Positions 1 through 7,600 of a stretch of 39,571 nt of DNA are shown piece by piece (the first letter of the stretch is position 1; the number at the start of each line of letters is the position of its first letter). Source of the DNA: CAZISM01 sp964541895. Lineage in GTDB: Bacteria; Zhuqueibacterota; Zhuqueibacteria; Residuimicrobiales; Residuimicrobiaceae. The position numbers and the translations under genes were made by a program. The notes under the pieces were generated by a model, which was not told where the DNA came from, searched no databases, and saw only the letters and a list, made by a program, of their open reading frames with translations. The stretch is from assembly GCA_964541895.1 (NCBI GenBank), contig CAZISM010000044.1, positions 1 to 39,571 of the forward strand, in the 5' to 3' direction.

Positions 1-182
1 CCATGCAGGGCCAGGACTGGTTTCTCATCAAGGATTCCTGGGGCACGGCCTGGCGCGGTGATTGGCCCGGTTATCATTTTTTCCGCAGTGATTATCTGAA
101 GCTGAAAATTCTGGCCTATATGGTTCATCGAGACGGCATTCAGGAGCTGTTGGTCAAGTATAACAAAATGCATAATCAGTAA
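1..182 (+). CDS. Papain-like (C1 family) peptidase, C-terminal fragment
   Basis: Only the last roughly 60 codons lie in the window; the 5' part is cut off by the window edge. The reading frame (first whole codon at position 3, stop TAA at 180-182) gives a DWFLIKDSWGTAWRGD stretch. This corresponds to the active-site Asn/Trp region of papain-fold peptidases (usual form KNSWG), followed by GYHFF and a LKILAYMVHRD tail. That tail resembles the C-terminus of bleomycin-hydrolase/aminopeptidase C-like enzymes (C1B) common in Bacteroidota. The usual Asn of KNSWG is Asp here, so either the enzyme is atypical or this Asn is not the catalytic one; the catalytic Cys and His would lie upstream. No signal peptide can be judged. 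A role in peptide degradation is inferred from the family only. Confidence 0.6.
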   Translation, partial: MQGQDWFLIKDSWGTAWRGDWPGYHFFRSDYLKLKILAYMVHRDGIQELLVKYNKMHNQ

Positions 183-215
183 ATAATCAATATGTTATAT
201 TTGTAAAAACTGTTG

Positions 216-244
216 TTGAAATTGTGATGCAGGTCAGATAAAAT
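216..244 (+). promoter_or_regulatory. Candidate sigma70-type promoter for the A1-B1-C1 operon
   Basis: TTGAAA (216-221) and TAAAAT (239-244) are separated by 17 bases, close to the housekeeping consensus in an AT-rich gap. Transcription would start near 251, leaving a leader of about 75 nt that contains the hairpin at 274-300 before the lipoprotein start. Sequence match only. Confidence 0.5.
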
Positions 245-273
245 TTGTAGATATTTTCGTTTTAGATATCAAA

Positions 274-300
274 AGCGCCCCCTTTATTCCAGGGGGCGTT
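274..300 (+). promoter_or_regulatory. Stable GC-rich hairpin in the 5' leader of the A1 lipoprotein gene
   Basis: CGCCCCCT (276-283) pairs with AGGGGGCG (291-298) around a 7-nt loop, extendable by one G-U and one A-U pair. No T-run follows on the + strand, so it is a poor terminator for the upstream peptidase gene. It ends 15 bases before the AGAGGA ribosome site of the next gene and more likely shapes or stabilises that mRNA leader. On the - strand it is followed by TTTT, but no - strand gene needs it. Confidence 0.4.
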
Positions 301-326
301 GGCATGTTAATACCAGAGGATTGAGC

Positions 327-827
327 ATGAAAAAAATTCTCCTGATGGCTCCTTTGCTTATGATGTTGAGCTGCACCGTCGATCACGGACTCGGCACGCT
401 GGATTCGCAGATCAGCGGCAAGGTGATCTTTATCAATCCGGAGCAGATGCCGTCGTACGTTGAATCGGTGCGCGTCGTGGCGGTTGTAAACATGCCGCCG
501 CAAAATCTCGGCGATGTGGTGATTACCAACACTTCGGTTAATTTGAGCAAAGCAGAGCCGACCTATTATATCCCGGCGCCGGTTGCGTCTTATGATCTGG
601 TGGCGGCCGTATATAAAGAAAAGGGCAAGGCCTGGAACTATGCCAATATTCTCGGCTTTTACGGCTTTGATCCGGTCAATTTTATTTATGATTATAAAAA
701 GGTGATTTTGACCGCACGCGAACCGATCGCACAGGATGTTGATATTTATTGTGACTGGTCGCTGTTGCCGTCCGACCATCGACGCGTCGGCGCCGGACAG
801 AACCAGGCAAGGATCGAACATGAATAA
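327..827 (+). CDS. Small outer-envelope lipoprotein (module gene A1)
   Basis: A 166-residue secreted lipoprotein. It has a short charged N-terminus, a hydrophobic core and a lipobox (MMLSC, lipidated Cys at residue 16), then DHGL and about 130 residues of beta-rich sequence ending in DIYCDW. I do not recognise a named family. It is paralogous to the lipoprotein at 9303-10106, sharing DHGL after the Cys and a terminal (D)I-x-x-x-W motif. ATG 327 is chosen over TTG 321 because AGAGGA (315-320) sits 6 bases upstream and the signal peptide begins there. Its stop overlaps the start of the TonB receptor by 8 bases, implying translational coupling and a joint role at the outer membrane, for example as a ligand-binding partner of the receptor (inference). 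Confidence 0.75.
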   Translation: MKKILLMAPLLMMLSCTVDHGLGTLDSQISGKVIFINPEQMPSYVESVRVVAVVNMPPQNLGDVVITNTSVNLSKAEPTYYIPAPVASYDLVAAVYKEKGKAWNYANILGFYGFDPVNFIYDYKKVILTAREPIAQDVDIYCDWSLLPSDHRRVGAGQNQARIEHE

Positions 828-2955
828 GTACATTACAGCGGCACTTTTATTGATGGCGGCGCTGCTCTACGGCCAGGCGGGTGAGATGGTCCAGGGCCGC
901 GTCGTGGACAAGGAAACCGGCAAAGGGTTGCCTGGCACCAACGTGCTGTTGGAAGGAACCTTTCTGGGCGCGTTGACGGATGTGGACGGCCGTTTTCAGA
1001 TTGCGCACGTGCCGGCGGGATCGTATACGATTCGAGCCAGCTATGTCGGCTATTCCAGCCGTTCCATGGCTGTGCTGGTCGAGCCTGCCAGGGGAGCGGT
1101 GATAGAGATGATGCTCGAGCCCTCGGCCATTCAGCTGAACCAGGTGGTCATCACCGGTTCGCGGCAACCGGAATCGCTGGCCAGGGCGGCTGCGAGCATC
1201 AACGTACTGGCCAGACAAGAGATCCAGCGACGTAATCTTTTCAAGCTGGATGAAGCGTTGCAGAATGTTCCCGGTTTGGCGATTGTCGGCGACAACGTCA
1301 ACATCCGCGGCGGTGCCGGTTATAACCGGCTCGGCGGCAGCCGTTCGCTAGTGCTGTTGGATGAGGTGCCTATTCTGACCAGCGATCTGGGAGCGGCGAA
1401 CTGGAATATTCTGCCCATCACCGAAATCGAACACATCGAGGTGCTGAAAGGTGCGGCGTCTTCGCTCTACGGCTCCGGCGCGATCAGCGGCGTGATCAAC
1501 GTATTGACCAAGCAACCCAGCCGCAACTGGTCGGCCATGGTCCGTCAGAGCGGCGGCCTCTACGACGAGCCGTCGGTCAAGGAATGGAAATGGACCGATG
1601 AACCGCTCTATTTCTACCGCACCGATGCCAGCGTGTCCAGGTCGTTTAACACCATCGGTGTGCGATTGGCGGTTTCGCATCATCGTTCGACCGGCGATCG
1701 GGAAAACGGTTATTTCAGCCGCTGGTACGGCACAGCCAAAGTGACCGGCACGCTGCCTGCCCAAACCACGTTTACGCTGTTCACCACGTACAGTCACGAA
1801 GAGCGCGAGCTGTTTCTGCAGTGGCTGGAGCAGAACCGCGCTCTCAATGTGCCCTCCACGGAACAGGGCAACCGTTTTTCCATGAACGGCATCGTCAGCT
1901 ATGTGGTGCTGCAAAAATTGTTCTCGCCGACGTGGTCGACGAAATTGCGCGCCTCCTATAATCAGCAGCTGGTGGGGCTGCCGTTCAATATCAGCAGCGC
2001 CTTTACGCCGGCCCTGGGGCTGAGCGCAGAATGGCAAAACAACTGGAAACCACATCCGGCACACAGTGTCTCCTTCGGTGTCGATTACAAACACGATCTG
2101 GTGGAATCGCTCTATTATGGCAAGCGGTCAGCGCACGGTGTTTCGCCGTATGTGCAGGAGATCTGGAAGCTTTCGGAGCTGGTGCAGGTGAACGCCGGCC
2201 TGCGCTATGACACCTACACCCTGGTGGGGGATTCGCTGGAAACGCAGTGGTCGCCGAAAATCGGCGCCAGCTATCAGCCGGTGTTCGGCACCATCATCCA
2301 TGGTTCCTACGGCCGCGGCTTTCGCGCCGCCACGGTGGTGGAGCGTTTTATCTCCGCCGGTTCCAAGGATTTTCGCGCTCTGCCCAACCCGGATCTGCAG
2401 CCCGAGCGTTCGACGCTGGCAGATCTGGGCGTGCGCCAGCAATTCGGCAACAGCGTCTACCTGGAGGTCACGGCTTTTTATAACCGCTACAGCCATTTGA
2501 TTGAACCAACCCTGGCTTCTGATCTGACGGCGCAGTTTCTCAATTATCCAAAGGCGCGCATCCAGGGTGTTGAAACCGAAGCGCGCTGGAGCCTGTGGCG
2601 GGAGCGTCTGATTATTCAAGCGGCCGGCACCTGGATGGATGCGATGGAGCTGGACAGCCGAGCACCGCTGTTTTACCGCCCCCGTTTTGTCGGCCATTTT
2701 TCGCCGTCCCTGCAATGGCAGCGATGGAATGTCTCTGTAGATTATCGCTATGTGTCCCGCCTGCAGCGGGTGGCCGTTTATCCGCTCGATGAACGGGTGC
2801 CGATGAAAGTCTGGGATGTGCATGTGCAATACGCCTGGCCGGGGTTGCAGATTCAGCTGGATATCCGCAACGCCCTGAATTACAACTATACCGTCTCGGA
2901 ACGGGTGCTGGGTGAAATTCGTAATTTCGTGCTGACAGTCAGTCATGGACTGTAA
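820..2955 (+). CDS. TonB-dependent outer-membrane receptor with carboxypeptidase-regulatory-like N-terminus (module gene B1)
   Basis: A 711-residue outer-membrane receptor that would import a scarce ligand using TonB/proton-motive energy. After a signal peptide (MNKYITAALLLMAALLYGQA) comes a CarboxypepD_reg-like beta-sandwich (VQGRVVDKETGKGLPGTNV ... GYSS, about residues 23-95). The plug domain follows (NVNIRGGAGYNRLGG, then IEHIEVLKGAASSLYGSGAISGVINVLTK), and then a beta barrel ending in an amphipathic strand. It lacks the length and features of SusC/RagA receptors (about 1000 residues), so no glycan specificity is implied. ATG 820 (AAGGA 6 bases upstream) is preferred to the longer frame from 736 because the signal peptide starts there. 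It is a paralogue of the receptor at 10162-12309, and C1 follows after 30 bases. The ligand is unknown. Confidence 0.88.
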   Translation: MNKYITAALLLMAALLYGQAGEMVQGRVVDKETGKGLPGTNVLLEGTFLGALTDVDGRFQIAHVPAGSYTIRASYVGYSSRSMAVLVEPARGAVIEMMLEPSAIQLNQVVITGSRQPESLARAAASINVLARQEIQRRNLFKLDEALQNVPGLAIVGDNVNIRGGAGYNRLGGSRSLVLLDEVPILTSDLGAANWNILPITEIEHIEVLKGAASSLYGSGAISGVINVLTKQPSRNWSAMVRQSGGLYDEPSVKEWKWTDEPLYFYRTDASVSRSFNTIGVRLAVSHHRSTGDRENGYFSRWYGTAKVTGTLPAQTTFTLFTTYSHEERELFLQWLEQNRALNVPSTEQGNRFSMNGIVSYVVLQKLFSPTWSTKLRASYNQQLVGLPFNISSAFTPALGLSAEWQNNWKPHPAHSVSFGVDYKHDLVESLYYGKRSAHGVSPYVQEIWKLSELVQVNAGLRYDTYTLVGDSLETQWSPKIGASYQPVFGTIIHGSYGRGFRAATVVERFISAGSKDFRALPNPDLQPERSTLADLGVRQQFGNSVYLEVTAFYNRYSHLIEPTLASDLTAQFLNYPKARIQGVETEARWSLWRERLIIQAAGTWMDAMELDSRAPLFYRPRFVGHFSPSLQWQRWNVSVDYRYVSRLQRVAVYPLDERVPMKVWDVHVQYAWPGLQIQLDIRNALNYNYTVSERVLGEIRNFVLTVSHGL

Positions 2956-2985
2956 CGACCGTAATGACCGGAAACGGAGATAAAG

Positions 2986-4617
2986 ATGAAAAAGATGCTC
3001 ATAGGAATTTTGTTGTTGATGGGTACGAGTCAGGCGCAGATAAAGACCATGGAGCGACGGTACGTGCCGATTTTACTTCATGGCAGCCAGATTCCGCGCC
3101 TTGACCTTGTCATCAAAGAGTGGACCGCTTTTCGTTATGATCGAGCCGCCGCGTCGTGGCGGATTGTGCCCTGGCAGGTGGATGAAGTGGACAGCAACAA
3201 TAAATACAACAAAGAGAAGGACGGCGTGATCGACGCCAACGACGAGATCCTGTGCATGCCGGAGGACCTGGGCGATCAGGCGATGCCTTCGGAATGGCTG
3301 GAGGATCCGCAGGCGCGCCAGCAGCCGCGCATCGAATTGACCTTTACCGAAGAGAATGACAGCCGGAAAAAGGGCTGGCTCTATCTCTATCGCCATGTCA
3401 GCACGAATCAGGCGCCGTTGTCGTACCACCAGCGCTACAGCCCGGCTCCAGCCGGCACGGCGGCCGACACCACCAGAACCCTGGCTTATACCATCGGTCA
3501 TAACCGCGACGGCTGGATCGATTTCGTTTCCCTGTCCCTGTCCCCTCACACCGACCTTGTGGACCGGCTGAAATTGCGTTTTAGCGGAGAAACCTTTTGG
3601 GGAGGCATAGGGAAATACACCTGCAGCGAAGACACGCTCAACAACGGCAGTTCTACCTATCATCGCGGACTCATTCGTGCATTTCACGATCAGCGCACGT
3701 TGTTCTCCTTTCCCAAATTATGGCCCAAACCCGTAAATGCGGATTACCAGTTGGAGTATTTCCCCTATTCATTTCGCATCGGCGTGGCCGGCATTAAAGT
3801 GGAACCGGGCCTCATGGCGCTGGCTGGACTAAAGTCCATCCGGCAATCTCTGGACTTGAGCCCCCTGGTTTCCGGCGGTACATTCTATTCCGTCGCCAAT
3901 CCGGATGGCGTGACCATTGATGGTAATGGCGATAATGTGAAAACCGACCTGGCGGCCACCGACCAGGCCCAATGGTTGCTGGCCAGCGGACCGTGGGGCA
4001 GCATCATGATGATTGTCGAGTTGCCGCAAATCCAGAGTGCCGTCAACAAGATATATTATCGTGACAACAGTCAGGGGGGGACGACCGACGGTTCCCCGGA
4101 CAGCGGAGACCTGTTGAGTTTTGGCGACATGGGTCTGTGGGCCTACACACTGAAAAGTGCACTGGTCACTGATCGGCTCAATATTGATTTCAGCTGCTAT
4201 TTTATCGATTCACCGAATCAGGACGCCGAGTTCGGCGCCCGCTTGTATCAGTGGAATCGGACAGCACCGGTCATGAATTTTGCCGAGCAGGTCTTTATAC
4301 CGACGACCGTCGTGCAACAGGCCGACCAGCCTGCCCGGTTTCATTTGCAGGCCGGTTATCCCAATCCCTTTAACCCGGCCGCGTCACAATGGCAAACCAC
4401 CATGGAACATGTCCACGGAGCGACCGGTTTTGAGGCGGCGGTTTATAATCTTCTCGGCCAAAAGATTGCCGACCTGCCCGCCCTCGTGGGCGCCCGCCAT
4501 GTGGTGTGGCAGTGGGATGGTCGCGATCTGTTCGGTCGGCGCGTAAGTGCCGGAGTCTATCTGGTGCATATCCGCCGGCATGAGCAGATCTGGCAGCAGC
4601 AAGTGCTGGTGCACTAG
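2986..4617 (+). CDS. Large secreted protein with T9SS type A sorting tail (module gene C1)
   Basis: 543 residues with a signal peptide (MKKMLIGILLLMGTSQAQ). The N-terminal part carries WRIVPWQVDEVD and DANDEILCMPEDLGDQA (about residues 48-98), a pair of motifs also present in the protein at 7601-9289. The body looks beta-rich. The last 85 residues are a classical T9SS type A C-terminal domain: AGYPNPFNP, YNLLGQKIADL, WDGRDLFGRRVSAGVYLV and a final basic strand. The protein would be exported across the outer membrane and attached to, or released from, the surface. GGAGA at 2976-2980 supports ATG 2986. It is the third gene of the A1-B1-C1 operon. No catalytic motif is recognised; adhesion, ligand capture or an unknown enzyme activity are all possible. 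Confidence 0.75.
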   Translation: MKKMLIGILLLMGTSQAQIKTMERRYVPILLHGSQIPRLDLVIKEWTAFRYDRAAASWRIVPWQVDEVDSNNKYNKEKDGVIDANDEILCMPEDLGDQAMPSEWLEDPQARQQPRIELTFTEENDSRKKGWLYLYRHVSTNQAPLSYHQRYSPAPAGTAADTTRTLAYTIGHNRDGWIDFVSLSLSPHTDLVDRLKLRFSGETFWGGIGKYTCSEDTLNNGSSTYHRGLIRAFHDQRTLFSFPKLWPKPVNADYQLEYFPYSFRIGVAGIKVEPGLMALAGLKSIRQSLDLSPLVSGGTFYSVANPDGVTIDGNGDNVKTDLAATDQAQWLLASGPWGSIMMIVELPQIQSAVNKIYYRDNSQGGTTDGSPDSGDLLSFGDMGLWAYTLKSALVTDRLNIDFSCYFIDSPNQDAEFGARLYQWNRTAPVMNFAEQVFIPTTVVQQADQPARFHLQAGYPNPFNPAASQWQTTMEHVHGATGFEAAVYNLLGQKIADLPALVGARHVVWQWDGRDLFGRRVSAGVYLVHIRRHEQIWQQQVLVH

Positions 4618-4625
4618 CTCCACAG

Positions 4626-4652
4626 CCGGAAAGATTTTGTTTTTCTTTCCGG
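4626..4652 (+). terminator. Possible terminator hairpin after C1
   Basis: CCGGAAAG (4626-4633) pairs with CTTTCCGG (4645-4652), extended by one A-T pair, around a T-rich loop. It starts 9 bases after the C1 stop codon. There is no proper T-tract downstream (TATTCGCTATATTT), so termination is likely partial. It separates the A1-B1-C1 module from the acyl-CoA synthetase gene. Confidence 0.4.
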
Positions 4653-4700
4653 TATTCGCTATATTTGCTCAGACAGGCCTATTTACAGGAATGAGATATC

Positions 4701-6395
4701 ATGAAACAGCATCTAGCTTCATTAACCTTACACGCGCTCTTTAAACACTCCATCGCCTCCCATGCCGAACGTGTCAGTCTCGCCGAACTGGATGGAGTCA
4801 GCTACACGTACGAAGCACTGGGCCGGCAGGTGACGGTGGTGACCGAGTTGCTGCAAAAGCAGGGTGTGGAGCCAGGGGACCGCGTGGCCATCCTGAGCGA
4901 AAACAAACCGCAGTGGGGCATCAGCTATTTTGCCATCACCACCATGGGAGCTGTGGCCGTACCCATTCTGCCGGACTTTCATACCAGCGAAGTAGTGCAC
5001 ATCCTGCGCCACTCGGAAGCGAAATTGGTGTTGGTCTCTGAAAAATTGTACACCAAAATTGAGGACGCCGATCTCGACTCCCTGCAAGCCATCGTTAAGA
5101 TCGAGGATTTTTCCCTGCTCTCGCCCGGGAGAAACAAGGACAGATTCCATGAATTGCTGCAGGAGGGCAGTCGCGAGCTGTCCAAGTGGAAACAGGCGGC
5201 GATGAAATTCACCGGTTTCTGGTCGGCGGAGGTGAAAGAGGACGATCTCGCTTCCATTATCTATACCTCCGGCACCACCGGTAATTCCAAGGGGGTGATG
5301 TTGAGCCACCGCAACATCGTTTATGATGCTCTGGCTACCATGGAGATCGTGCCGGTGGGACCCGGGGATCGCATGTTGTCCATACTGCCGCTGTCGCATG
5401 CCTATGAATGTACGCTGGGACTGGTGGCTTCGGTGATGATGGGCGGTTCGGTTTATTATCTGGACAAGCCGCCCACAGCGCGGGTTTTGTTGCCGGCGCT
5501 GGAAAGGGTAAAGCCCACGATCATGTTGACCGTGCCGCTGGTGATCGAAAAGATTTTCAAGACCAAGATTCTACCGCAGTTCAGAGGCAAACTGCTGGTG
5601 CGCGGACTGTACAAGATACCGGTGGTGCGCAAAAAGCTGCACAAGCTGGCCGGTCAAAAGCTGTTGCACTCGTTTGGCGGTCAGCTCCGATGTTTTTGCA
5701 TCGGTGGCGCTTCTCTGAGTCCGGATGTGGAGATGTTTCTGCGCGAAGCCCGCTTTCCCTATGCCATCGGCTACGGCTTGACCGAGACGGCGCCGTTGAT
5801 TTTCGGCACCGGTCCTGAACGGACCGTGTATCGTTCCACCGGGCCGGCGTTGCCCGGCGTCGAGTTTAAAATCGATCAGCCCAACCCACAGACGAACGAA
5901 GGCGAAATCTGCGTGCGCGGGCCGGTGATCATGAAAGGCTATTACAAGGATCCGTCGCGCACGGCGGAAACCATCGATAAAGAGGGGTGGCTGCACACCG
6001 GCGACCTCGGCGTGCTGGATCGAAATAACTATCTTTTCATTAAAGGCCGGCTGAAAAACATGATACTCGGTCCCAGCGGCGAAAATATATACCCGGAAGA
6101 GATCGAGGCGGTGATTAACGAAAGTGAAGAGGTGCTCGAGTCCCTGGTGTATGAGCGCGACGGCCGACTGACCGCGCGCGTCTATCTGAACTATGAAGAG
6201 CTGGAAACCCGTTTCTCGGCGTTCAAGTCCGACGAGGGCAAAGTTCAGGAAAAAATCCAGGAACTGTTGGAAGCCATTCGTGTGCGTGTCAACGAACAGG
6301 TCTCTGCGTTCAGCCGTATTCATAAAATCATTCAGCAGGTCGAGCCTTTTGAAAAAACGCCGACGCAGAAAATCAAACGTTATCTGTATATTTGA
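4701..6395 (+). CDS. Long-chain fatty acid-CoA ligase (AMP-forming synthetase)
   Basis: A 564-residue member of the ANL adenylate-forming superfamily that activates a carboxylic acid to an acyl-AMP and transfers it to CoA. Visible motifs: P-loop-like YTSGTTGNSKG (about residue 188), the GYGLTETAP core motif (about 356), GWLHTGDLG (about 428), the hinge region KGRLKNMI, and the C-terminal A10 lysine in TPTQKIKRY. Length and motif order fit the long-chain acyl-CoA synthetase (FadD15-like) group. The exact chain length preference cannot be read from sequence. No signal peptide, so cytoplasmic or peripheral membrane. AGGA lies 10 bases before ATG 4701. Its stop lies 11 bases before the start of the next gene, so the two are co-transcribed. 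Confidence 0.9.
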   Translation: MKQHLASLTLHALFKHSIASHAERVSLAELDGVSYTYEALGRQVTVVTELLQKQGVEPGDRVAILSENKPQWGISYFAITTMGAVAVPILPDFHTSEVVHILRHSEAKLVLVSEKLYTKIEDADLDSLQAIVKIEDFSLLSPGRNKDRFHELLQEGSRELSKWKQAAMKFTGFWSAEVKEDDLASIIYTSGTTGNSKGVMLSHRNIVYDALATMEIVPVGPGDRMLSILPLSHAYECTLGLVASVMMGGSVYYLDKPPTARVLLPALERVKPTIMLTVPLVIEKIFKTKILPQFRGKLLVRGLYKIPVVRKKLHKLAGQKLLHSFGGQLRCFCIGGASLSPDVEMFLREARFPYAIGYGLTETAPLIFGTGPERTVYRSTGPALPGVEFKIDQPNPQTNEGEICVRGPVIMKGYYKDPSRTAETIDKEGWLHTGDLGVLDRNNYLFIKGRLKNMILGPSGENIYPEEIEAVINESEEVLESLVYERDGRLTARVYLNYEELETRFSAFKSDEGKVQEKIQELLEAIRVRVNEQVSAFSRIHKIIQQVEPFEKTPTQKIKRYLYI

Positions 6396-6406
6396 GGCCT
6401 GAGCGC

Positions 6407-7552
6407 ATGGAGGTCACCTTTCCAGCCTTTCCGGATCAGGTCTATTCTATAGCGCAGCCGCAGACGATTGTTACGCCGCGACTGCTCGTTTTTGAGCAGC
6501 AGGTGCAGCATAATTTAGCGGCCATGGCCGGGCTGTTGGCCGCAGCCGGGCCGGGCTATGCCATGGCTTCGCTGTGTCCGCATGTCAAAACCCACAAATC
6601 GGTTTATATCACCAGGCTGTTGCGGCAGGCGGGCGTGTCGTTTTTCAAAGCCACGCCCAATGAAACAGATATGCTGCTGCAGGCCGGTGCGTCGCGGATT
6701 TTTATCGCCTATCCGCTGTTGCCGTTGCAGGCGGACGCTGTGGCCCGGCTCGTCCGCGAACGACCGGATGTAGAGTTTTTTATTCAGCTGGCCAGACCGG
6801 AGCATGTCGCCTGGGCCGAGGCAGCAGCCGTCCGCCATGACGTCCGCCTTCACTATTTCATTGATGTGAATGTGGGCATGCATCGTACCGGTTTGGCACC
6901 TGATCAGGCGTGGTCGTTTTACGTTTCGATTACCTCGAAACGGCTGCAGTTCAGCGGTTTGCATGCCTATGATGGCCACATTCATCAGGAGTCGGTCACG
7001 GCGCGCAGCCACGAATCCGCTCAGATGTTGCAGCGGCTGCAGCTGGCAGCAGCGCCGTTTCAGACTGCAGGCGTCGATCTGGCGCAGGTGGTGGTGGGCG
7101 GCACGCCCAGCTTTCTCACCGATGCCGAGTTGTATGCTAAAGTCGCGCCTGGGAGCACGATTTTTTTCTCGCCGGGCACGTTTGTTTATTTCGATTCCCA
7201 GTATGCCCGGCTGATGCCCGGCACGTTTGTTCCGGCCGCTCTGATACTGGCCCAGATTATGGATCAGCCCGGTGACAACGTCTTCACCCTGAATCTCGGT
7301 CACAAACGGTGGGCTGTGGATCAGGGGCCGGTGGAGCAGTTCAGTATAGCGGGGATGAAGGCGTTGCGCTGGAGCGAAGAGCACACGGTGGTGCAGGCGC
7401 CCGCGGAGGCCGGCTGCCGGCTGGGCGATTACGTACTCATGGTGCCGCGGCATGTCTGTTCGACGGTAAATCTGTGGGAGTATGTCACCGTGATCGGGGA
7501 GAACGGAGAGATCCGCTTCGCCCAATGTCCCATCGAAGGACGGAATCGTTGA
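6407..7552 (+). CDS. D-threonine aldolase / D-serine dehydratase-like PLP enzyme
   Basis: A 381-residue fold-type III PLP enzyme: an alanine-racemase-like barrel followed by the D-serine dehydratase-like C-terminal domain. The N-terminus has TPRLLVFEQQVQHNL and PHVKTHK, with the presumed Schiff-base lysine at residue 61. The C-terminal metal-ligand pair of this family appears as H349-x-C351 in PRHVCSTVNLWEY. Members cleave D-threonine or D-3-hydroxy amino acids, or deaminate D-serine; which reaction applies here is not decidable. ATG 6407 with GAGG 9 bases upstream is preferred to the TTG at 6392, which overlaps the ligase stop. It sits between two envelope modules without obvious pathway partners. 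Confidence 0.85.
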   Translation: MEVTFPAFPDQVYSIAQPQTIVTPRLLVFEQQVQHNLAAMAGLLAAAGPGYAMASLCPHVKTHKSVYITRLLRQAGVSFFKATPNETDMLLQAGASRIFIAYPLLPLQADAVARLVRERPDVEFFIQLARPEHVAWAEAAAVRHDVRLHYFIDVNVGMHRTGLAPDQAWSFYVSITSKRLQFSGLHAYDGHIHQESVTARSHESAQMLQRLQLAAAPFQTAGVDLAQVVVGGTPSFLTDAELYAKVAPGSTIFFSPGTFVYFDSQYARLMPGTFVPAALILAQIMDQPGDNVFTLNLGHKRWAVDQGPVEQFSIAGMKALRWSEEHTVVQAPAEAGCRLGDYVLMVPRHVCSTVNLWEYVTVIGENGEIRFAQCPIEGRNR

Positions 7553-7600
7553 CACGGTTTCTCTGTTCTATTCTTTGTGGAAAAGACGGGAGGAGTTGTT

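Noticed and set aside
274..300. Intrinsic terminator of the upstream peptidase gene
   Set aside because: The hairpin has no T-tract on the + strand and lies downstream of a good promoter match.
736..819. N-terminal extension of the B1 receptor
   Set aside because: The upstream frame overlaps the A1 gene and puts 28 non-signal residues before a perfect signal peptide. ATG 820 has its own ribosome site.
5408..5818. A 136-codon frame inside the acyl-CoA synthetase gene
   Set aside because: Out-of-frame shadow of a well-supported enzyme, with low-complexity Ala/Gly/Arg content.
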